Shown here one piece after another: positions 8,939 through 17,953 of a stretch of DNA of 64,000 bases. The position numbers were made by a program, and so were the translations under genes. Where the stretch lies: the NCBI GenBank assembly GCA_902788555.1, contig CADAKQ010000001.1, positions 62,001-126,000 of the forward strand. Direction: 5' to 3'. Below the pieces are notes generated by a model. It was not told where the DNA came from and ran no database searches. It saw only the letters and a list, made by a program, of their open reading frames with translations. The DNA comes from an uncultured Lachnospiraceae bacterium (GTDB taxonomy: Bacteria > Bacillota > Clostridia > Lachnospirales > Lachnospiraceae). Position 1 is the stretch's first letter. Each line of letters starts with the position of its first letter.

Positions 8939-9964
8939 ATGGATATTCGCTCAATGTACTATGATGAACTAAATGAATATATTCTTTCACTCGGCATGCC
9001 TTCTTACAGAACAAAGCAGGTTTTTGGCTGGATGCATGAAAAGTTTGTCGGTAGTGTAGATGAGATGACAAACCTGCCTAAAGCATTGCGAAAGAAAATA
9101 TCGGATGACGGATTTATCGTGCTTAAGGAGGAAACAAAACAGGTATCAAAAAAAGACGGAACCATAAAATTCCTTTTCAGACTTTATGATGGACAGATGA
9201 TAGAAACCGTTTTTATGAAATATTCGTATGGAAATTCTATTTGTATATCATCTCAGGCGGGCTGTAGAATGGGATGTAAATTTTGTGCCTCGACCATAGG
9301 CGGACTTGTAAGAAATTTAAGTGCTTCCGAGATGCTGGAGCAGGTATATGCTGCCATGAGAATAACCGGCGAAAAAATAAATAATATAGTAATAATGGGA
9401 ACCGGAGAACCGCTTGATAATTATGACAATGTGATTAGATTTATAAGGCTTATAACAGATGAAAGAGGATATAACTTAAGTGCACGCAATATCACGATGT
9501 CAACCTGTGGGATTGTTCCTATGATAAGAAGGCTTGCTGATGAAAAGCTTGCCATAACGCTTGCAATATCACTTCATGCTCCAAATGATAGTAAAAGGAA
9601 AAAGCTTATGCCTATTGCCGAAAAATACAGTATAAATGAGATTTTGGATGCCTGTAAATATTATTTTGAAAAAACCGGAAGAAGAATCAGCTTTGAATAC
9701 AGTCTGGTAAAGGGAGAAAATGACAGCAGTGAGGATGCAAAAGAGCTTTCAGAGCTTTTATCCGGGCTTAACTGCCATGTTAATTTAATTCCGGTAAACC
9801 CTATAGAAGAAAGAAATTTTGAAAAGGGAGACAATAATTCTATTCAAAAATTTAAATTAGGACTTGAAAAAAATTCAATAAATGTTACTATAAGAAGGAG
9901 TGTGGGCAGTGATATTGATGCTGCCTGTGGACAATTAAGAAGAAAGTATTCTGTTAAGGTTTAG
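8939..9964 (+). CDS. rlmN: Dual-specificity 23S rRNA/tRNA adenine-C2 methyltransferase RlmN
   Basis: Radical-SAM enzyme that methylates C2 of A2503 in 23S rRNA and A37 in some tRNAs. The [4Fe-4S] motif CRMGCKFC gives Cys109, Cys113 and Cys116. MGTGEPLDNYDN, ISLHAPND and the C-terminal AACGQLR with its methyl-carrying cysteine match the family. I chose ATG 8939 because GGAG at 8929-8932 is six bases upstream and MDIRSMYYDEL aligns with family starts. An in-frame ATG at 8927 would overlap rsmB by 11 bases and has no ribosome site. The protein has 341 residues from the chosen start. Confidence 0.95.
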   Translation: MDIRSMYYDELNEYILSLGMPSYRTKQVFGWMHEKFVGSVDEMTNLPKALRKKISDDGFIVLKEETKQVSKKDGTIKFLFRLYDGQMIETVFMKYSYGNSICISSQAGCRMGCKFCASTIGGLVRNLSASEMLEQVYAAMRITGEKINNIVIMGTGEPLDNYDNVIRFIRLITDERGYNLSARNITMSTCGIVPMIRRLADEKLAITLAISLHAPNDSKRKKLMPIAEKYSINEILDACKYYFEKTGRRISFEYSLVKGENDSSEDAKELSELLSGLNCHVNLIPVNPIEERNFEKGDNNSIQKFKLGLEKNSINVTIRRSVGSDIDAACGQLRRKYSVKV

Positions 9965-9974
9965 GAGGAGTTCT

Positions 9975-10694
9975 ATGAAATCCAGCGGCAAAACAGATAC
10001 CGGCAGTAAAAGAAGTAATAATCAGGATAGCATTTACTATAGTGATAAGCCGGTAGGACCGTTACCTAATTTATATATAGTTGCTGATGGCATGGGAGGT
10101 CACAGAGCGGGAGATCAGGCTTCCAATATGGCAATTGATATTGCGGTGGATTTCATAAAAAAATCCACTATAGAAAATCCTATTGCTGTTTTAAAGCGTG
10201 CCATGATATTTGCAAACAATGAGATATATAAAACAGCAAGTCGTGACCCTGATTTAAGAGGTATGGGTACAACTATGGTGGCTGCTGTTGCTCAGGAGGA
10301 TAAATTATATGTTGCCAATATAGGTGACAGCAGGCTTTATGCCATAGGAGATGACATAAGACAGATAACCATGGATCACTCTCTTGTTGAAGAGCTTATA
10401 CGAGACGGAAAGCTTGAAAGAAAAAAAGGAAGAAATCATCCTGAAAAAAATATAATTACGAAAGCTATGGGCTCAAAGGAAGAGGTAATACCTGATTTCT
10501 TTGAGATAGACATAAATACAAATGATAAATATCTGCTATGCTCGGATGGTTTATCAAACATGGTTGAAGATGATGAGATAAGAGACATAGTTATGGATAA
10601 CGAAGACTTAAGCGAAACAGCACAAGCTTTAATAGACAGAGCTAATTATTATGGTGGTGCGGACAATATTTCCGTAGTTATCATATCCAATTAG
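9975..10694 (+). CDS. prpC: PP2C-type Ser/Thr protein phosphatase (PrpC/Stp1)
   Basis: Metal-dependent phosphatase that reverses phosphorylation by the partner kinase encoded next. The 239 residues carry the PP2C motifs in order: TDTGSKRSNNQD, VADGMGGHRAGD (metal-binding Asp), GMGTTMV, NIGDSRLY, LLCSDGLSNMV and GGADNISVV. There is no membrane segment, so it is cytoplasmic. A strong AGGAGG site lies upstream of the ATG. The pair prpC-prkC followed by rsgA is the standard Firmicute arrangement. Confidence 0.95.
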   Translation: MKSSGKTDTGSKRSNNQDSIYYSDKPVGPLPNLYIVADGMGGHRAGDQASNMAIDIAVDFIKKSTIENPIAVLKRAMIFANNEIYKTASRDPDLRGMGTTMVAAVAQEDKLYVANIGDSRLYAIGDDIRQITMDHSLVEELIRDGKLERKKGRNHPEKNIITKAMGSKEEVIPDFFEIDINTNDKYLLCSDGLSNMVEDDEIRDIVMDNEDLSETAQALIDRANYYGGADNISVVIISN

Positions 10695-10728
10695 ACTATT
10701 AGAGAAAGAAACGGAAAGGGTTAAAGTT

Positions 10729-12996
10729 ATGTTGAAACCGGGAATGATATTATGTGATAGATATGAGATACTTGAAGTCGTTGGCGCAGGTGGAATGTCT
10801 ATTGTTTATAAAGCCAGGGACCACAGGCTTAACAGAAATGTTGCAATCAAGATGTTAAAGCCTGAGTTTGTAAATGATAAAAATTTTGTTACAAAGTTCA
10901 GAATAGAAGCACAGGCCTCCGCAGGACTTGCACATCCGAATATTGTAAATGTATATGATGTAACAGAGGATGATGGTATATACTTTATTGTAATGGAGCT
11001 TGTGGAAGGAATTACCTTAAAGGAATATATAGACCAGAACGGAAGACTTCCTATGGATAAGGCAATCGACTTTTCCATACAGATAGCTTCCGCATTGGAG
11101 ATAGCACACGAGAATCATATAATACATAGGGATATTAAACCGCAAAATATACTGGTAAGCAAAAACGGCAATCTTAAGGTAACGGATTTCGGAATTGCAA
11201 AGGCTGCTTCTTCCAATACACTCACATCAGGAGCTATGGGAAGTGTACATTATATATCACCTGAGCAGGCAAGAGGCGGATACAGTGATGAAAGAAGTGA
11301 TATATATTCACTTGGTATCACCATGTATGAGATGGTTACGGGCAGAGTGCCGTTTGAAGGAGACAATAATGTATCCGTTGCGTTGATGCATATTCAAAAT
11401 GATATGATTTCTCCGAGAGAATACTATCCGGATATATATGCAAGCTTTGAAAAGATTATACTTAAGGCTACACAGAAAAAACCGGAAAGAAGATATCTTA
11501 CCGCAAGTGCTTTAATTGCGGATTTGAGGAGAGTACAGAATAATCCGAATATTGATATAGTTGTTGCACCGACAGGCATATCCAACAGACCTACACAGGA
11601 GTGGTCTAAGGAAGATATAGATGCTGTAAGAAGTGCCAGTCAGGCTAAGCCTGTTGGTAACGGACAGCCACAGTTTTATAATGCACCTATACAAAACGAA
11701 ATGGGTGAGATGCAGCCGATTCAAAGATTGTCGACCATTCCGGTAAATAATCAGAGGATAAATCAGCTTTTCGAGGAGGAAGACCCTTGGGAAGATGAGG
11801 AAGAGGAAGAGGTTGCACCGCCACCAAGGAAAAGCAGTTTAAAAAGAGTACAGGACTATGATGAAGAGGATGATTATGATGAGGATGATGGAGATATTGA
11901 TCCAAATCTGAAAAAGGCTGTTATCATAGGTGCCGTGGCAACGGCTGTTATAATAGCAATCATAGTTATGGTAGTGCTTGGCAAGGTACTTGGCTGGTTT
12001 AAGTTCGGTAATAAACAAACTACTGAAAGTACTACATCGAGTGAGTCCGAGATATCTACGGAAGAGCTTGCTGTGATGGATGATGTAGTAGGAATTTCAG
12101 AGGATGCCGCATTAAAGATTTTAAGAGATAATTCCGGCTTCACCAACGTAACCTCAGAGCATGTAAACAATACTGAGGTTCAGGAGGGTTATGTTTTTGA
12201 ACAGAGTGTTGAAAAGGGAACTCCTATCAGCAAGGACGCACCTATTGTTATAAAGGTAAGTGCCGGAGCTGAAGAAAAAACTATACCTGACGTAACCAAT
12301 TATGAGGATGATCAGGCAGTAACGATACTTCAGGAGGCAGGCTTTACCGTTACACATGCATACGAATTCAATGATGAGATAGAAAAGGATAAGGTTGTAA
12401 GAACTGAACCGGCAGGCAATTCCATGGCAAAGGAGGGTACAAAGATTACCCTTGTTATAAGCAATGGTAAGGAAGAGAAAAATGTCGAGGTTCCAAATCT
12501 TAACGGCTATACTCAGGCAGAGGCAGAAAATGCACTTGCAGCAAAGCAGCTAAGTGTTGGTAATGTCACACATGAAAATAGTGATAATGTTGCAGAGGGC
12601 TATGTTATAAGACAGGGTACGCAGAGTGGTTCAGAGGTTCCGGAGGGAACAGCCATTGATTTTGTTATAAGCGATGGTCCTGAAGAAAAGACAGTAACCT
12701 ATACGGCAGACGTAAAGGTAGATATAAGTGCAAATGATACAGGCAGTGTTGATGATGAAGGTAATGCAATTCCTTCAAAGTATGTTGGGCATACGGTTAC
12801 AATCCGTGTATCTAACGGAACTGTTACACAGGAGCAGACTGTTACAATCAATACTGAGGGTAAGGCAAGTGCAAATGTAAGTATAGATGGTCTTGCTACA
12901 AATAATGAAAGCTTTACCTATACAGTATATGATGGCGGAAATGATGTCACAGGTGATTTTGCCAAGACACCGAGCACAACGTATAGAGAAAACTAA
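10729..12996 (+). CDS. prkC: Membrane Ser/Thr protein kinase with PASTA repeats (PrkC/StkP/IreK type)
   Basis: Hanks-type kinase that senses cell-wall material through extracellular PASTA domains and controls wall synthesis, division and stress responses. The cytoplasmic kinase domain (about 10-270) has VGAGGMSIVY, Lys41 in VAIKMLK, HRDIKPQN and DFGIAKA. An acidic linker (about 350-395) leads to one membrane helix near 398-422. Three PASTA repeats follow (about 445-655, for example IPDVTNYEDDQAV and VPNLNGYTQAEA). The last 95 residues form a Thr/Val-rich beta domain that is not a PASTA repeat. The 755-residue length is within the family range. It follows prpC and precedes rsgA by one base. 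IreB, a known substrate of the enterococcal homolog, is encoded at 39.07 kb. Confidence 0.96.
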   Translation: MLKPGMILCDRYEILEVVGAGGMSIVYKARDHRLNRNVAIKMLKPEFVNDKNFVTKFRIEAQASAGLAHPNIVNVYDVTEDDGIYFIVMELVEGITLKEYIDQNGRLPMDKAIDFSIQIASALEIAHENHIIHRDIKPQNILVSKNGNLKVTDFGIAKAASSNTLTSGAMGSVHYISPEQARGGYSDERSDIYSLGITMYEMVTGRVPFEGDNNVSVALMHIQNDMISPREYYPDIYASFEKIILKATQKKPERRYLTASALIADLRRVQNNPNIDIVVAPTGISNRPTQEWSKEDIDAVRSASQAKPVGNGQPQFYNAPIQNEMGEMQPIQRLSTIPVNNQRINQLFEEEDPWEDEEEEEVAPPPRKSSLKRVQDYDEEDDYDEDDGDIDPNLKKAVIIGAVATAVIIAIIVMVVLGKVLGWFKFGNKQTTESTTSSESEISTEELAVMDDVVGISEDAALKILRDNSGFTNVTSEHVNNTEVQEGYVFEQSVEKGTPISKDAPIVIKVSAGAEEKTIPDVTNYEDDQAVTILQEAGFTVTHAYEFNDEIEKDKVVRTEPAGNSMAKEGTKITLVISNGKEEKNVEVPNLNGYTQAEAENALAAKQLSVGNVTHENSDNVAEGYVIRQGTQSGSEVPEGTAIDFVISDGPEEKTVTYTADVKVDISANDTGSVDDEGNAIPSKYVGHTVTIRVSNGTVTQEQTVTINTEGKASANVSIDGLATNNESFTYTVYDGGNDVTGDFAKTPSTTYREN

Positions 12997-12997
12997 T

Positions 12998-13888
12998 ATG
13001 ATTGGAAAAATTATAAAGGGTGTAGGTGGATTTTATTATGTCCACCTACACGATAATTTTATATATGAATGTAAGGCCAAGGGTGTGTTCAGAAATCAAA
13101 ATATAAAGCCTATGGTTGGAGACGATGTCGAAATAGACATAATAAATGAAGAAGAAAAAACTGGCAATATAATTTCAATTAAAGAAAGACAAAATTCCCT
13201 GATTCGCCCGGCTGTTTCCAATATCAGTCAGGCAATTATTATTTTTGCGTTGGCAAATCCTAAACCAAATTACAATCTCCTAGATCGTTTTCTGATAATG
13301 ATGAAGCAAAGAAATATAAAAACAATAATATGCTTCAATAAATCTGATCTTGTAGGGAATAACTATGTATCGGACATAAAAAACATATATATATCCTGTG
13401 GCTATGAGGTTATAGTAAGCTCATTTAATGATTGTACGGATAAATCGGAAGCTGCGGAAAAAATAAAGAAGATATTAAAAAATAAAACCACGGTCTTAGC
13501 CGGACCATCCGGAGTCGGAAAATCAACGATAGTCAATGCTGTTTGCCCAAACAGGGAGGTAAAGACAGGCGAGATAAGCGATAAGATAAAGCGTGGAAAG
13601 CATACTACAAGACATACGGAGCTTATGTATATAGAAGATGACACATATATACTTGATACACCGGGCTTTAGCTCATTATATGTTGGAGATATGGAACCTG
13701 AGGAGCTTAAGTATTATTATAATGAATTTGAAGCCTTTGAAGGAAAATGCAGGTTTAACGGCTGTATTCATATAAATGAGCCTGATTGTGCAGTTAAGAA
13801 GGCTCTTAATGAAGAAAAAATAAGCAGTCTCAGATATGATAATTACAAGCAGCTATATAACGAACTAAAAGAAAAGAGGAAATGGTAG
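12998..13888 (+). CDS. rsgA: Ribosome small-subunit GTPase RsgA
   Basis: Circularly permuted GTPase that acts late in 30S assembly. The N-terminal OB fold (GGFYYVH, AKGVFR, VGDDVEID) precedes the permuted G domain, in which G4 NKSD comes before the P-loop GPSGVGKST and G3 DTPGFSS. A zinc motif with C-x4-C-x-H-x5-C spacing (CRFNGCIHINEPDC) closes the protein. The start is ATG 12998, one base after the prkC stop. The frame stays open back to 12887, inside prkC, but the added 37 residues match nothing in the family. The protein has 296 residues. Confidence 0.95.
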   Translation: MIGKIIKGVGGFYYVHLHDNFIYECKAKGVFRNQNIKPMVGDDVEIDIINEEEKTGNIISIKERQNSLIRPAVSNISQAIIIFALANPKPNYNLLDRFLIMMKQRNIKTIICFNKSDLVGNNYVSDIKNIYISCGYEVIVSSFNDCTDKSEAAEKIKKILKNKTTVLAGPSGVGKSTIVNAVCPNREVKTGEISDKIKRGKHTTRHTELMYIEDDTYILDTPGFSSLYVGDMEPEELKYYYNEFEAFEGKCRFNGCIHINEPDCAVKKALNEEKISSLRYDNYKQLYNELKEKRKW

Positions 13889-14539
13889 ATGAATATTCTT
13901 TCACCGTCACTTTTGTCAATAGACTTTAACAATATTGAAAAAAATGCGGGTATTTTAGACGAGGCAGGTGTGAAGTGGTATCACCTTGATGTGATGGACG
14001 GAGCGTTTGTGCCCAATATATCCTTTGGCCCTCCTGTCATAAAGGCCATAAGAAAAATCACAAAGAGCTTTTTTGATGTACATCTTATGATAAATGAACC
14101 GAAGAGATATATAGAAGCCTTTAAGGATGCCGGTGCAGATTTACTTACAATACATTATGAAGCCTGTGGGGATGTTGATGAAACAATTAAGCTGATAAAG
14201 GAAGCGGGATTAAAAGTGGGGCTTGCCATAAATCCCGAGACAGACGTCTGGTCATTAAGACCATATATAAATAAGGCTGATATGATACTTATTATGAGTG
14301 TTCATCCGGGCTTTGGCGGACAGAAATTTATACCGTCTGCAATTGACAAGCTAAAGCAGGTAAAAAAATGGGCAGATGAAGAAAACCCGGATTTGCTTAT
14401 AGAGGTAGATGGGGGCATAAATTTTGAAAACGTTGAAGACGTTCTTAATGCAGGTGCAAATGTAATAGTGGCGGGCTCGGCATGCTTCAACGGGGATATT
14501 GCTTCTAACATAAACCGGTTTTTCGGAATACTTGGATAA
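13889..14539 (+). CDS. rpe: Ribulose-phosphate 3-epimerase
   Basis: TIM-barrel enzyme interconverting ribulose-5-phosphate and xylulose-5-phosphate in the pentose phosphate pathway. The 216 residues show LSPSLLSIDF, YHLDVMDGAFVPN (catalytic Asp and metal-binding His/Asp), HLMINEP, MSVHPGFGGQKF and EVDGGI, all in family order. The ATG directly abuts the rsgA stop, which suggests coupled translation. rsgA-rpe-thiN is a conserved Firmicute trio. Confidence 0.97.
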   Translation: MNILSPSLLSIDFNNIEKNAGILDEAGVKWYHLDVMDGAFVPNISFGPPVIKAIRKITKSFFDVHLMINEPKRYIEAFKDAGADLLTIHYEACGDVDETIKLIKEAGLKVGLAINPETDVWSLRPYINKADMILIMSVHPGFGGQKFIPSAIDKLKQVKKWADEENPDLLIEVDGGINFENVEDVLNAGANVIVAGSACFNGDIASNINRFFGILG

Positions 14540-14568
14540 TTTCCAATTATTGAAGGAGAAAAGTGCGT

Positions 14569-15240
14569 ATGAAAAATGATTACAAAGATTACAAAAAAAT
14601 AATTATAGTTGCAGGCGGGGAAATAGATGATGATTTGCTCTATAATTTTATAAAAAAAATAAAGGAACCATATATAATAGGTGTGGATAAGGGTATTGAG
14701 GCTCTTGAACGAATAAGATATAAATCGGATATTATAATCGGTGATTTTGATTCGGCAAGTGAATATATACGTGAGAAGTATATAAGAAGCGGGAAAGCCA
14801 AAATTTTCAGTCCCGAAAAGGATGAAACGGATACACATCTTGCGGTCATAGAAGCACTGAAGCTTCCTTTTGATAAAAAGATTATAAATATATTTGGTGC
14901 AACCGGAAAAAGAATGGATCATTTTTTTGGAAATATAGGTGTTTTAAAGCTTTGTCTTGACAACAATGTGGAAAGCTATATAATTGACAAATATAATAAA
15001 ATTCGAATGATTAATAAGGACATAACCTTATATAAGGATGAGCTTTTTGGTGAATTTATATCCCTTGTTCCTTTTTCGGATAAGGTTGAAGGAGTAAGTC
15101 TTGAGGGATTTAAATATAGCCTGAGTGATGGTGTTCTTGTAAAGGATCAAACACTTGGGATAAGTAATGAATTAATAAAGGAGGAAGGTCATATATCGAT
15201 TAAGAGCGGAAACCTGCTTTTACTTGAGACCAGAGATTAA
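14569..15240 (+). CDS. thiN: Thiamine pyrophosphokinase
   Basis: Transfers pyrophosphate from ATP to thiamine to make thiamine diphosphate. Recognisable motifs are VAGGEIDDD, GVDKGIEAL, GDFDSAS, DETDTHLAV and IFGATGKRMDHFFGNI. The C-terminal beta domain is present and the length (223 residues) is normal. Two starts are possible: ATG 14569 (chosen) and GTG 14563. The AAGGAG site at 14553-14558 is four bases from the GTG and ten from the ATG. No thiamine riboswitch was seen upstream; the gene appears to be transcribed from rpe. Confidence 0.93.
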   Translation: MKNDYKDYKKIIIVAGGEIDDDLLYNFIKKIKEPYIIGVDKGIEALERIRYKSDIIIGDFDSASEYIREKYIRSGKAKIFSPEKDETDTHLAVIEALKLPFDKKIINIFGATGKRMDHFFGNIGVLKLCLDNNVESYIIDKYNKIRMINKDITLYKDELFGEFISLVPFSDKVEGVSLEGFKYSLSDGVLVKDQTLGISNELIKEEGHISIKSGNLLLLETRD

Positions 15241-15242
15241 TT

Positions 15243-16784
15243 ATGACAGGTTGGATTGTGTTTGCATTTGCACTTTACATGTGTGGAATGCTTATCATCG
15301 GAATATCAACTGCTAAGAAAAATAAAAATGCAGATGATTATTTCTTGGGGGGAAGAAACTTAGGAGGATGGGTGGCTGCTTTATCAGCTCAGGCATCAGA
15401 TATGAGCGGATGGCTTTTGATGGGACTTCCGGGCTGTATCTATGCATTTGGTACCAATCAGGCTTGGATAGCAATAGGACTTTTTATAGGAACGGTTCTT
15501 AACTGGCTGTTTATAGCAGGAAGGTTAAGACGGTATACAATAAGAGCAGGTAATGCACTTACAATTCCCGAGTATTTAAGTAACAGATTCGGAGATAAAA
15601 AAAAGATACTTATGGCTATATCTGCTATTGTTATACTTATATTTTTCCTTGTTTATACTGCTTCGGCATTTGCAGCAGGCGGTAAGCTTTTTTCTTCAAT
15701 AGCAAAGATTGATTATCATACAGCACTCTTTATCGGAGCGGCAGTTATACTTGCCTATACTTTTTTAGGTGGTTTCCTTGCTGTATGTAAGACAGACTTC
15801 ATACAGGGTATGATGATGCTTATAGGTATTCTTGCAGTGCCTATAGTTGCCGTGATACTCATGGGTACAGGACAGATTATACCTAATCTTATAGACAGCG
15901 GTGTAAATGATGCCAGTGATTATCTTAATATTTTTGTTGAAAACGGTAAGCCGATAACAGCCATGAGTGTAGCTTCCCAGCTTGCATGGGGACTCGGTTA
16001 CTGCGGTATGCCTCATATCTTAGTAAGATTTATGGCAATTAAGGATGAAAAGGAACTTTCCAAGTCAAAGAAGGTTGCCATAGTATGGGTGCTTCTTTCA
16101 CTTGTTGTTGCATGTATAATAGGTGTAATCGGAAGAGCATATCTTTTCCCGACTGTTCTTTCAAACGAGGGTTCACAGTATGAAAATGTATATATTGAAA
16201 TGATAATGAAGATGTTTACCGAGGATGTAAAGATTCCTTTCATAGGAGGACTTCTTTTATGTGGTATACTTGCTGCCATCATGTCAACGGCAGATTCACA
16301 GCTTTTGGTTTCATCATCATCAATATCACAGGATTTATTTAAAGGGGTATTTTTCAAGGATTTAAAGGAAAAAACTGTTTTAATTATAGCAAGAAGCTGC
16401 GTATTCGTTATAGCAATTATAGCTTTTGTTATAGCATGGAATCCTAATTCAAGCATAATGGGACTTGTATCTGATGCATGGGCAGGTCTCGGTTCCGCAT
16501 TTGGACCTACGATACTTATGTCGCTTTATTGGAAGAGAATAAACCTTCCGGGTGCTGCAGCAGGTATGGTGAGCGGTGCGGCTACAGTAATTCTTTGGGA
16601 TTATATCAAGTTTATTGATATGGATGGTGCGAAGGTCACACTTGCAACGTATACAGGTGCGTATTCATTACTTGTAGGTTTCTTTGTAAGTCTTGCGTTT
16701 ATAGTGATTGTTTCACTTATAACACCGAAGGTAAATGAAGAAATAGAAAAACAATATGATGATGTAAAAAATGGTATAGTTTAA
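15243..16784 (+). CDS. putP: Sodium/proline symporter PutP
   Basis: Sodium:solute symporter of the SSS family. The N terminus (ADDYFLGGRNLGGW, SAQASDMSGWLLMGLPG) matches PutP closely, and 513 residues with about 13 hydrophobic helices is the family size. Proline as substrate is inferred from this similarity. The start is two bases after the thiN stop and no separate ribosome site stands out, so it seems translationally coupled to thiN. A proline transporter is not a usual member of this cluster. A strong terminator follows, so this is the last gene of the operon. Confidence 0.9.
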   Translation: MTGWIVFAFALYMCGMLIIGISTAKKNKNADDYFLGGRNLGGWVAALSAQASDMSGWLLMGLPGCIYAFGTNQAWIAIGLFIGTVLNWLFIAGRLRRYTIRAGNALTIPEYLSNRFGDKKKILMAISAIVILIFFLVYTASAFAAGGKLFSSIAKIDYHTALFIGAAVILAYTFLGGFLAVCKTDFIQGMMMLIGILAVPIVAVILMGTGQIIPNLIDSGVNDASDYLNIFVENGKPITAMSVASQLAWGLGYCGMPHILVRFMAIKDEKELSKSKKVAIVWVLLSLVVACIIGVIGRAYLFPTVLSNEGSQYENVYIEMIMKMFTEDVKIPFIGGLLLCGILAAIMSTADSQLLVSSSSISQDLFKGVFFKDLKEKTVLIIARSCVFVIAIIAFVIAWNPNSSIMGLVSDAWAGLGSAFGPTILMSLYWKRINLPGAAAGMVSGAATVILWDYIKFIDMDGAKVTLATYTGAYSLLVGFFVSLAFIVIVSLITPKVNEEIEKQYDDVKNGIV

Positions 16785-16840
16785 ATACGATGAGAAAAAG
16801 ATTTATAGATAAGGTTTTTCTTAAATTATATAAATAAAAA

Positions 16841-16877
16841 AATAAAATGCCGGTGGAACATACCCGGCATTTTATTT
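16841..16877 (+). terminator. Bidirectional intrinsic terminator after putP
   Basis: AATAAAATGCCGG (16841-16853) pairs with CCGGCATTTTATT (16864-16876) around a ten-base loop. The GC-rich inner stem is flanked by T-runs on both strands, so it can act in both directions. It closes the long operon that started near 790. Confidence 0.85.
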
Positions 16878-16909
16878 AACCAAAATTATATAATTTAAAG
16901 AGAGGATTT

Positions 16910-17029
16910 ATGAAAAACTATATTATTAATATAAACCCAAATTATGAACAAATTATGACAAGAATAACAACATTACGTAAAGAAATAATGAAAAAAAGAA
17001 GAAAAATATGTATATATCACTTATTTTGA
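16910..17029 (+). CDS. Possible small basic protein (39 residues)
   Basis: Short open frame from ATG 16910 to TGA 17027-17029, preceded by a good AGAGAGG site with suitable spacing. It lies between the putP terminator and rlmH, 22 bases before the latter. The product would be 39 residues and strongly basic in its second half (KKRRK). I recognise no family, and codon choice in such AT-rich DNA is not informative. It could be a leader ORF for rlmH or simply chance. A TATAAT at 16889-16894 lacks a convincing -35 box. Confidence 0.25.
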   Translation: MKNYIININPNYEQIMTRITTLRKEIMKKRRKICIYHLF

Positions 17030-17051
17030 AGTAATTTTATGGAGCAATCGT

Positions 17052-17513
17052 ATGGAAATAAAACTAATAACAGTAGGAAAAGTAAAAGAAGAATACTACA
17101 GAGAAAAGATTGAAGAGCTAAAAAGAAACATAAATTCCGGTCAGGTATATAAGATAAATGTAATTGAAGTTCCCGATGAAAGTATACCCGCAAAACAAAG
17201 TGAAGCAGTTTTAGAAGGAATAAAAAATAAAGAGGGCGAGAAAATTCTTTCGAAGATAGAAAAAAATGATTATGTTGTGGCGCTTTGTATAGATGGTAAG
17301 CCGACTGACAATAAAAAACTTAGTGCACTTATAAAGGGAGCACAGACTGATTACAAGACATCGTTTGTTCTGATAATAGGAGGCTCTCTCGGATTGTCTG
17401 ATGAGGTGATAAAGCGTGCAGACTATAAGCTTAGCATATCAAACATGACCTTTCCTCACCAGCTTATGAGGGTAGTGCTGCTTGAGATAATAAAAAGCCT
17501 TAATTACTTATGA
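17052..17513 (+). CDS. rlmH: 23S rRNA (pseudouridine-1915 N3)-methyltransferase RlmH, lacking the usual C-terminal tail
   Basis: SPOUT-class methyltransferase acting on pseudouridine 1915 of 23S rRNA. The N terminus MEIKLITVGKVKEEYY and the knotted SAM-binding part (LIIGGSLGLSDEV, LSISNMTFPHQLMRVVLLE) are clear. The family normally ends with a tail of the form EQ-Y-RA-x-x-I ending in YHK; here the protein stops after LEIIKSLNYL at 153 residues, slightly short. The gene meets a reverse-strand paralog tail to tail, overlapping it by ten bases, and that paralog keeps the tail. In characterised RlmH dimers the tail of one subunit helps complete the active site of the other, so the loss may matter. 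Confidence 0.9.
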   Translation: MEIKLITVGKVKEEYYREKIEELKRNINSGQVYKINVIEVPDESIPAKQSEAVLEGIKNKEGEKILSKIEKNDYVVALCIDGKPTDNKKLSALIKGAQTDYKTSFVLIIGGSLGLSDEVIKRADYKLSISNMTFPHQLMRVVLLEIIKSLNYL

Positions 17514-17899
17514 TAGCTGATATTATTAATTATTGTGTAGGCTCTGTAGATTTGTTCGGCAAGACATACTGCGGCTATACCGTTTTCAAGCTTCATGGAT
17601 GAAAGAGTAAAAGGTTCATAATCAGATAGGAAGCTATCCGAGATAATAAACTCTATACATGAACAGCCGGAGATACTAATATCCGAAATCCTTTTAGCAA
17701 GCTCTTCCGAAGTGTATGAATCGGTATCATAATTAATAACAAATATATAGGATTTTTTATGGAGCGTAAGCTTTGTTATATCCTTGTAAAGTATCTTTTT
17801 TATATTGGCAAAGGGAAGTGTTCTTTTAAAATACTCATTAAGAGCCATTTCATAGCTTGTTTCAAGTTTCTTTTCATCTATATGTAAAATAATATCCAT
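17504..17899 (-). CDS. Diverged RlmH paralog without the SAM-loop glycines
   Basis: A 131-residue reverse-strand protein. Its C terminus LAEQIYRAYTIINNISYHK matches the RlmH tail almost position for position, and EYFKRTLPFANIKKI and SEELAKRI fit the N-terminal and central RlmH regions. Where RlmH has the glycine-rich SAM loop (IGGS-x-GL) this protein reads IISDSFLSDYEPF, so it probably cannot bind SAM normally. It converges on rlmH and overlaps it by ten bases. Possible roles are a non-catalytic partner of the truncated RlmH or a decaying duplicate; an intact frame and its own promoter favour a kept function. The homology is my reading by eye. Confidence 0.72.
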   Translation of the reverse strand: MDIILHIDEKKLETSYEMALNEYFKRTLPFANIKKILYKDITKLTLHKKSYIFVINYDTDSYTSEELAKRISDISISGCSCIEFIISDSFLSDYEPFTLSSMKLENGIAAVCLAEQIYRAYTIINNISYHK

Positions 17900-17953
17900 A
17901 GAAATTATATCTCCGATTCGTTAGCTTTATACGCTTTTTGAAATAATACAGAT

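Noticed and set aside
12887..12997. Upstream extension of rsgA overlapping prkC
   Set aside because: The extra 37 residues are prkC sequence read in another frame and match nothing in RsgA; ATG 12998 starts the family N terminus.
17490..17560. Frameshift as the reason for the short RlmH tail
   Set aside because: No other forward frame after LLEIIK encodes the missing tail; the DNA there is the 3' end of the reverse-strand gene.
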